Positions 34,984 through 39,275 of a stretch of DNA of 39,275 nucleotides are shown here, one piece after another. The position numbers were made by a program, and so were the translations under genes. The first letter of the stretch is position 1; every line of letters starts with the position of its first letter. Source of the stretch: an uncultured Clostridia bacterium (GTDB lineage: Bacteria > Bacillota > Clostridia > UMGS1810); NCBI GenBank assembly GCA_934481345.1, contig CAKSPF010000015.1, forward strand, positions 1-39,275, written 5' to 3'. Below the pieces are notes generated by a model. That model worked only from the letters and a program-made list of their open reading frames with translations. It did no database searches and had not been told where the DNA came from.

Positions 34984-35736
34984 ATGAATGATATAATTTT
35001 CTCGAACAGTTTTGTATTTCGCACATTCACTTTCGATAGATTTCATTATACCGATAACCGCACCGGTGTTCCAAATCATTTTTTTGCATATATGCTCTGT
35101 GGAAAATGCAAAATAGCAACTAAATCGGAAACTGTCAATATTAATGAAGGTGATATATTTTATATTCCCGACAAGTGTAGTTATCAATCATATTGGTATG
35201 GAAATCCGGATATTAAATTTATTTCTTTGGGATTTCGATATTTTCCTAATTTTAAAAACAAGTTTTATCCCATTCAGATTATACCGAATATCGACAAAAC
35301 ACATGAATTTTTTTGCTTGCTTTCGAATAAGACACAGCTATCGCCGGCAGATATAGGCATATTTTACACCCTTGCGGGTATTCTGATTCCGTCAATGACC
35401 GACATCACTGTATGCCGGACAAAAGAAATCGTACAGCGTACCGAAGAATATTTGATACAACATCCTTTTTCAGAAACATATGAACTTGCCAAAAACTTTG
35501 CAATAAGTGAATCCACGTTATATTCCGCATTCAAAAAATCATCCGATATTACGCTTAATCAACTCAAAAACAAAATTTTGCTTGAAAAAGCAAAGAAACT
35601 TATCGTAACTACTGATAAATCAATTGAATATATCAGTGATTTAATGCATTTCAGTTCAGCTTCATATTTTAGAAAAAAATTTAGAGTTATGTTCAATATG
35701 TCTCCAAGAGAGATGAGAAAAAAATACCAAATTTGA
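34984..35736 (+). CDS. AraC-family transcriptional regulator
   Basis: A 250-residue regulator. The amino half has cupin-like strands (AYMLCGKCKIATKSET and EGDIFYIPDKCSY). The carboxyl third has the two helix-turn-helix units, LAKNFAISESTLYSAFKKS and IEYISDLMHFSSASYFRKKF, ending NMSPREMRKKY. Start: ATG 34984 with GAGGTG 8 bases upstream; ATG 34969 in frame lacks a site. It is divergent from the MDR/Gfo-Idh/quinone-reductase operon and convergent, by three bases, with the SDR gene on the minus strand. It is the best positional candidate to bind the operators at 28.9 and 31.7 kb, though that is inference. Confidence 0.9.
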   Translation: MNDIIFSNSFVFRTFTFDRFHYTDNRTGVPNHFFAYMLCGKCKIATKSETVNINEGDIFYIPDKCSYQSYWYGNPDIKFISLGFRYFPNFKNKFYPIQIIPNIDKTHEFFCLLSNKTQLSPADIGIFYTLAGILIPSMTDITVCRTKEIVQRTEEYLIQHPFSETYELAKNFAISESTLYSAFKKSSDITLNQLKNKILLEKAKKLIVTTDKSIEYISDLMHFSSASYFRKKFRVMFNMSPREMRKKYQI

Positions 35737-35739
35737 TTT

Positions 35740-36477
35740 CTACTGTTTTTTTCTGCAGCCGTCTATCTGAATATTTTGACCTGATATATAGCCCGCCTCA
35801 TCACTCGCAAGGAAGCATATAAGATTGGCATTTTCCATGTCTGTTCCCGTCCTTCCCATAAACGAAAGTTCGCTGCTTTCAAAATAATTCACGTCCTTGT
35901 TATCACTGGGACTGACACTTCCGGGAGATACACAGTTTACAAGCACACCTTTGTCCGTAACCTCTTTTGCCAATGCTTTTGTCATTGCAATCAATGCACC
36001 TTTCGTTGCAGAATAATGCGCCATATTGGCATTTCCGTAAACCCCGGCAACAGATGAAACATTAATAATTCTGCCATAACCGTTTTCAAGCATTTTGGGA
36101 AGCACTGCTTTTGTGCAGTATACCACACCCATGATATTAACATTGATAAAGCTCTGCCATTCTTCAATGGTCGTATCCGTAAAAGGTGAACAACATCTCC
36201 ACAGAGCAGCATTATTTACGAGTATATCAATCTTTCCGAATACACTTTCTACCTCTTTTACAGCTGCATAAACACTTTTTTCATCACTGACATCGCACTG
36301 AATTGTGAGTACATTTTTTGTATATGCCTCCACTTCCTCTTTAACGCTTTCCAGTGCTTGTGCATTAATATCGGTAAGCACAATATTTGCACCGCATTGC
36401 GAAAATTTAATTGCCGTTGCACGCCCTATTCCTACAGCTGCCCCTGTGATAAGTACGGTCTTGTTATGAAATTCCAT
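35740..36477 (-). CDS. Short-chain dehydrogenase/reductase (SDR)
   Basis: A 245-residue classical SDR. The cofactor motif is TVLITGAAVGIGRA near residues 7-20, and D in VLTDINA points to NAD preference. DILVNNAALW replaces the usual NNAG with NNAA. The catalytic Ser is in INVSSVAGVYG and the Tyr/Lys pair in HYSATKGALIAM. The end GYISGQNIQIDGC is typical. Start: ATG 36477 with AAAGGA; an ATG at 36486 sits on that site. It is the last gene of a group with another SDR and an AroD-like protein and should oxidise or reduce a hydroxyl in the same route. The substrate is unknown. Confidence 0.9.
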   Translation of the reverse strand: MEFHNKTVLITGAAVGIGRATAIKFSQCGANIVLTDINAQALESVKEEVEAYTKNVLTIQCDVSDEKSVYAAVKEVESVFGKIDILVNNAALWRCCSPFTDTTIEEWQSFINVNIMGVVYCTKAVLPKMLENGYGRIINVSSVAGVYGNANMAHYSATKGALIAMTKALAKEVTDKGVLVNCVSPGSVSPSDNKDVNYFESSELSFMGRTGTDMENANLICFLASDEAGYISGQNIQIDGCRKKQ

Positions 36478-36515
36478 AATATTCATCCTTTCTTTAATCC
36501 GTCATTCTTTAAGTA

Positions 36516-36620
36516 TTATAAAAGATTACACTCATTCAAATCTTTATATATCGCATTATGAATTTTTTCACGCATTTTCATTATATCATTGTAGTCATAC
36601 CCCTTAAAATCGTTCGTCAT
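36516..36620 (-). CDS. 34-codon small ORF with a strong ribosome binding site
   Basis: ATG 36620 to TAA 36518-36516. A clear GCGGAGG lies 9 bases ahead, overlapping the end of the AroD-like gene region. The product is charged and probably helical, with the start MTNDFKGYDYNDIMKMREKI and the end YKDLNECNLL. It sits 16 bases after the AroD-like stop and 38 before the SDR start, in the same direction. No family is recognised. It may be a microprotein, a translation-coupling leader for the SDR, or the truncated start of a lost gene. Confidence 0.5.
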   Translation of the reverse strand: MTNDFKGYDYNDIMKMREKIHNAIYKDLNECNLL

Positions 36621-36636
36621 TATTCAGAACCTCCGC

Positions 36637-37395
36637 TCATATTTTAAGTGTATCATGTATGAGTTTTACATCTCTTAAAAGAGGCTGCACAGGCGTTGCA
36701 AGTTTATCATATTCATAAACGCACAGATACATACAGCAGCCAATTTCTCCGCCTATTCTTCTTAAAATATTACATTTACCGCCGCAAAGAAAAAGAAACG
36801 GTATTTTCAATTTTTCCTTTAGCATATTGATAATTTTGAGATTTTCTAACTGTTGTTCCATAGTGTCTGCGCCGGTGACAATTTTGCAGATATCCGCACC
36901 ACGTTTTTGATGTTCCAATGCAACCTCTAGGACTCTTTTGGCAGGTGTATATTTTAAGATATGTGAAGACATCAAAACTTTTGCACCCTTATTATGAAGC
37001 TTTTGTATCAACTGTTTCTGCATTTCTATTGCATTTTTGTCAACCGCAAGCTCATCCGGCTGTTTATCAAAGCAATCTCCCATGACATCACACAAATCCG
37101 CTCCGTATTCGGCAAGCTCCAACAATTCCTCTGCCAGCTGCTCATCGGATTTGCCCTCATTTTTTGCATAGCGATAATTTGTTACATATGCCGGCTTTTC
37201 TTTTGTGTACGAAAACAAATCACGATATACTTCTTTGGTTCTGTATTCCGGATTCATCTGCTCAAACTGCATTCCAAAAGCCTCCGCACCCTCCGGTGCA
37301 GACTTGCCGATAAGCTCTTTGATTCTTTCGGGATTATCTGCCTGAACCATGACCGTAAGCAATGCTCTATCATTCTCAAAAAAAGACTTTTTCAT
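36637..37395 (-). CDS. Type I 3-dehydroquinate dehydratase-like protein (AroD family)
   Basis: A 252-residue TIM barrel of the class I dehydroquinase fold. Key residues fall where expected: H145 in LMSSHILKY, the Schiff-base lysine K171 in GADICKIVTGADTMEQ, Arg212/213 in NILRRIGG, and Gln237 in TPVQPLL. The usual SxHxF is altered, and the substrate-loop serine region reads GCC instead of GS. Start: ATG 37395 with GGGAGG at about 11 bases; a TTG at 37404 is possible but too close to it. It is two bases after the SDR gene. In a catabolic cluster with two SDRs it may dehydrate a quinate-like or other cyclic keto-acid rather than serve aromatic synthesis. Substrate inferred. Confidence 0.75.
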   Translation of the reverse strand: MKKSFFENDRALLTVMVQADNPERIKELIGKSAPEGAEAFGMQFEQMNPEYRTKEVYRDLFSYTKEKPAYVTNYRYAKNEGKSDEQLAEELLELAEYGADLCDVMGDCFDKQPDELAVDKNAIEMQKQLIQKLHNKGAKVLMSSHILKYTPAKRVLEVALEHQKRGADICKIVTGADTMEQQLENLKIINMLKEKLKIPFLFLCGGKCNILRRIGGEIGCCMYLCVYEYDKLATPVQPLLRDVKLIHDTLKI

Positions 37396-37397
37396 TG

Positions 37398-38156
37398 TCA
37401 GCAATTCCTCCCAGCTGCGTTTCTTCCGCCGTCTATCATGATGTTTTCACCGTTTATGAATTGTCCTTTATCCGACGCAAGAAACAAAACCAAATCGACA
37501 ATTTCCTGTGGATCTGCCGCTCTGCCGAGCAACGTTTTCATGCTTGCCATTCCCGGCCGGGTAAGCACCGGACCGGGAGATACGCAGACGCATCTTATAT
37601 TATGCGCTGCACCGTACCGTGCAACTGATTTTGTAAGTCCGTACATCAGTCCCGCTTTTGCCGTGGGGTAATCCATAGCCTGTCCGTCACCCTCAGCACC
37701 TGTAATCGAACCGATATTTACAATCAAACCGCTGTTCTGCTTTCTCATCTGCTTTAAAACAGCATGAGCAAAATAGAATGGGCCCCTTAAATTTACATCA
37801 AGTCCCCAGTCGAATACGTCAATCGGAACATCGGGGAAATCAGCTTCCCAACCGACATTTAACATTCTTCTTGCAGTTCCGCCGGCAAAGTTCACCATGA
37901 CATCAATGCTCCCGAATGCTTCAACCGCTTGATCTCTTGCATTGCATACCTGCACATAATCTCTCACATCGCAAACAACGCCTATCGCCTTTCCGTTGCC
38001 TTTGTCGTTGATTTCTTTTACCTTTTCATCAAGAACGCTTTCATTGACATCGCACATAACGACATTTCCGCCGAATTCCGCAAAATTCTGCGCAAACAAA
38101 AGCCCCATACCGGATGCCGCTCCGGTGGATATTGCAGTCTTTCCCACAAAATTCAT
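37398..38156 (-). CDS. Short-chain dehydrogenase/reductase (SDR)
   Basis: A 252-residue classical SDR. TAISTGAASGMGLLFAQ (7-23) binds the cofactor, and the Asp in VVMCDVNES favours NAD. MVNFAGGT stands for NNAG. The catalytic Ser lies in IVNIGSITGAEG and the Tyr/Lys in MDYPTAKAGLMYG. The end FINGENIMIDGGRN is typical. A longer insert near 95-112 (RRMLNVGWEADFPDVPID) may shape the substrate pocket. First gene of its operon: a TTGAAA/TATACT promoter lies just upstream, and GAGGTG precedes ATG 38156. It is divergent from the AraC gene at 38336. It probably oxidises the entry substrate ahead of the AroD-like dehydratase. Confidence 0.9.
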   Translation of the reverse strand: MNFVGKTAISTGAASGMGLLFAQNFAEFGGNVVMCDVNESVLDEKVKEINDKGNGKAIGVVCDVRDYVQVCNARDQAVEAFGSIDVMVNFAGGTARRMLNVGWEADFPDVPIDVFDWGLDVNLRGPFYFAHAVLKQMRKQNSGLIVNIGSITGAEGDGQAMDYPTAKAGLMYGLTKSVARYGAAHNIRCVCVSPGPVLTRPGMASMKTLLGRAADPQEIVDLVLFLASDKGQFINGENIMIDGGRNAAGRNC

Positions 38157-38190
38157 AAAAAATCACCTCAAAAAATAAATAACTATGTAT

Positions 38191-38219
38191 AGTATATAGG
38201 ATAATAGTATTTATTTCAA
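38191..38219 (-). promoter_or_regulatory. Promoter of the SDR/AroD-like operon
   Basis: On the minus strand TTGAAA (38219-38214) and TATACT (38196-38191) are 17 bases apart. The leader to ATG 38156 is about 30 bases. Confidence 0.72.
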
Positions 38220-38232
38220 TGTGTAAAATAAT

Positions 38233-38277
38233 ATTACTTTGATGTTTTCGATACAAAATAACTTAATTACCTTGATT
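38233..38277. repeat. Direct repeat, candidate AraC operator
   Basis: ATTACTTTGATGTTTT (from 38233) and ATTACCTTGATTTTTT (from 38266) are direct repeats 33 bases apart, about three helical turns. The second overlaps the -35 box of the araC-type gene, suggesting autoregulation. The pair lies between two divergent promoters. Confidence 0.5.
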
Positions 38278-38300
38278 TTTTTGAACAAATAGTGTATAAT
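38272..38300 (+). promoter_or_regulatory. Promoter of the araC-type gene at 38336
   Basis: TTGATT (38272-38277) and TATAAT (38295-38300) with a 17-base spacer. A ribosome binding site CGGAGAG precedes ATG 38336. Confidence 0.75.
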
Positions 38301-38335
38301 CTAATCAAGTACTACTATTATCGGAGAGATTTTTT

Positions 38336-39094
38336 ATGGTTAACATTAATAAAATAGTTATCACGAATATTGATGAGATCTTTACTGTTTTATCACCCAA
38401 AAACCGAACAGCAAAAATAAGTAAAAGAAAAAGCTACGCTCTGTCATTTTGTATTGACGGACAAATTACTTACATTCACAACAATAATGAAATCGTTTCT
38501 GATAAAAATCATGCCGTTATTCTGCCCAAAGGGCAAAGCTATACATTACATGGTGATAAAACCGGGAGTTTTCCTGTAATAAACTTTCAGTGTGCGGAAC
38601 CTTTATGTGATACCATAGTTTCAATCCCGATTCAAAACCCGAATCTGTACATCAAGGATTTTGAGCAGATTAAAGCTCTTTCTCTTTTTAAGGATAACAG
38701 AAATAAAATGATGAGTATTTTTTATGATATGCTGCATCGGCTTTCCTCTCAGAATACAAATAACAGTGTTATTTCGCGTGCGATAGCATACCTTGAAAAC
38801 AACTATGACAATCCCGGCTTGACTAATGCCGAGCTTGCAAAGCAATGCAATATAAGCGAAGTATATTTTCGGCGAATTTTTGAAAAACAGTATAAAATGA
38901 CGCCAAAACAATATATCGTGAATGTAAGGATAAATAAAGCCAAACAGCTTTTGGTGGAAAATTCTTTGAAAATAAACGCTGTTGCGGAGCACTGTGGATT
39001 TTCAAACCAGTATCATTTCTGCCGCGTATTTAAGAAAAAGACCGGACTCACTCCCACGGAATACATCAAGCAGAATAAAATTTATAAAATTTGA
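38336..39094 (+). CDS. AraC-family transcriptional regulator
   Basis: A 252-residue regulator. The amino part is a cupin-like domain with YALSFCIDGQITYIHNNN and HAVILPKGQSYTLHGD. The carboxyl 100 residues form the paired helix-turn-helix, LAKQCNISEVYFRRIFEKQY and INAVAEHCGFSNQYHFCRVF, closing with GLTPTEYIK. It is divergent from the SDR/AroD-like operon and has its own TATAAT promoter, so local control of that operon is likely. The ligand is unknown. The cupin lacks the clear HxH metal pair seen in the regulator at 1502. Confidence 0.92.
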   Translation: MVNINKIVITNIDEIFTVLSPKNRTAKISKRKSYALSFCIDGQITYIHNNNEIVSDKNHAVILPKGQSYTLHGDKTGSFPVINFQCAEPLCDTIVSIPIQNPNLYIKDFEQIKALSLFKDNRNKMMSIFYDMLHRLSSQNTNNSVISRAIAYLENNYDNPGLTNAELAKQCNISEVYFRRIFEKQYKMTPKQYIVNVRINKAKQLLVENSLKINAVAEHCGFSNQYHFCRVFKKKTGLTPTEYIKQNKIYKI

Positions 39095-39124
39095 TTTTTG
39101 AGAGGATAAACCTTGGTATATTAT

Positions 39125-39275
39125 TTATTGCAAGCTGTATTCAAAAGAGGCATTTGAATTATACTTATATGTAATGACTGCTGAACAATTGCCATTTTGA
39201 ATCATTTCGGCTTTCTTTATCCAACGATTGTTGGGATTGAGTTTCATTCCGATAGGCGTATTGAAATCTGTGAAA
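39125..39275 (-). pseudogene. Amino-terminal remnant of an IS transposase (IS5/IS1182-like)
   Basis: The minus-strand frame entering from the right edge reads FTDFNTPIGMKLNPNNRWIK, followed by KAEMI. This resembles the MxLxPxNRWVKxAExIPW block near the start of DDE transposases of the IS5/IS1182 kind. After that point the homology ends (QNGNCSAVITYKYNS) and a TAA follows at 39127-39125. The rest of the transposase is absent. It is a truncated copy, and its true start lies at or beyond the edge. Confidence 0.5.

Noticed and set aside
36994..37671. 225-codon plus-strand open frame
   Set aside because: Opposite the AroD-like and SDR genes, which have full motifs and good starts; the frame spans two genes and lacks a start site.
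1..39275. CRISPR arrays, tRNA or rRNA genes, riboswitches
   Set aside because: No regular short repeats with spacers, no cloverleaf-like or rRNA-like conserved blocks, and no known riboswitch core were seen by eye in the intergenic gaps.

Overview
The window is AT-rich DNA with strong AGGAGG-type ribosome binding sites, SLH-domain surface proteins, a CUT1-type sugar ABC transporter without its own ATPase, and many AraC regulators. This points to a carbohydrate-degrading Gram-positive anaerobe of the Clostridia (Bacillota). The genus cannot be set from the sequence alone.

Layout. Positions 1-1421 hold the last codons of a probable GH3 glycosidase and a complete but possibly damaged IS3-family element. 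Positions 1502-4374 hold an AraC regulator, divergent from a cytoplasmic GH5 enzyme that overlaps a frameshifted EamA/DMT transporter. Positions 4375-4925 hold only a decayed FAD-oxidoreductase remnant. From about 28.9 kb down to 4.9 kb, on the minus strand, lies a polysaccharide-utilisation locus that looks like one long operon. In transcription order it encodes: a sugar-binding lipoprotein, two permeases, two secreted beta-sandwich proteins, three secreted clan GH-A-like hydrolases, two SLH surface proteins, a cytoplasmic GH78-like rhamnosidase, a GH27 alpha-galactosidase, a small zinc-ribbon protein, a frameshifted small ORF and a GDSL esterase. The surface enzymes would cut a plant-type glycan, the transporter import the fragments, and the cytoplasmic GH78/GH27/GDSL enzymes trim rhamnose, galactose and acyl groups. 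The substrate is inferred, perhaps a pectic or arabinogalactan-like chain.

Positions 29.0-31.6 kb hold a FAD-dependent oxidoreductase and a degenerate Rossmann partner. This unit carries the same roughly 46-bp promoter-proximal motif as the transporter operon, so the two are probably co-regulated. Positions 31.8-34.9 kb hold a second redox operon (zinc-lacking MDR, Gfo/Idh/MocA protein with a one-base frameshift, PIG3-type quinone oxidoreductase), divergent from an AraC gene. Positions 35.7-38.2 kb hold SDR, a type I 3-dehydroquinase-like protein, a 34-codon ORF and a second SDR, divergent from another AraC gene. The window ends in a broken transposase of another IS family.

Most notable points: the shared operator; a paralogous uncharacterised module in three secreted proteins, one copy of which appears to split a glycosidase barrel; a hairpin whose arm can also pair with a Shine-Dalgarno sequence; the AroD-like/SDR cluster with its small ORF; and several one-base frameshifts, two of them in A/T runs, which may be sequencing errors. 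No tRNA, rRNA or CRISPR array was seen.
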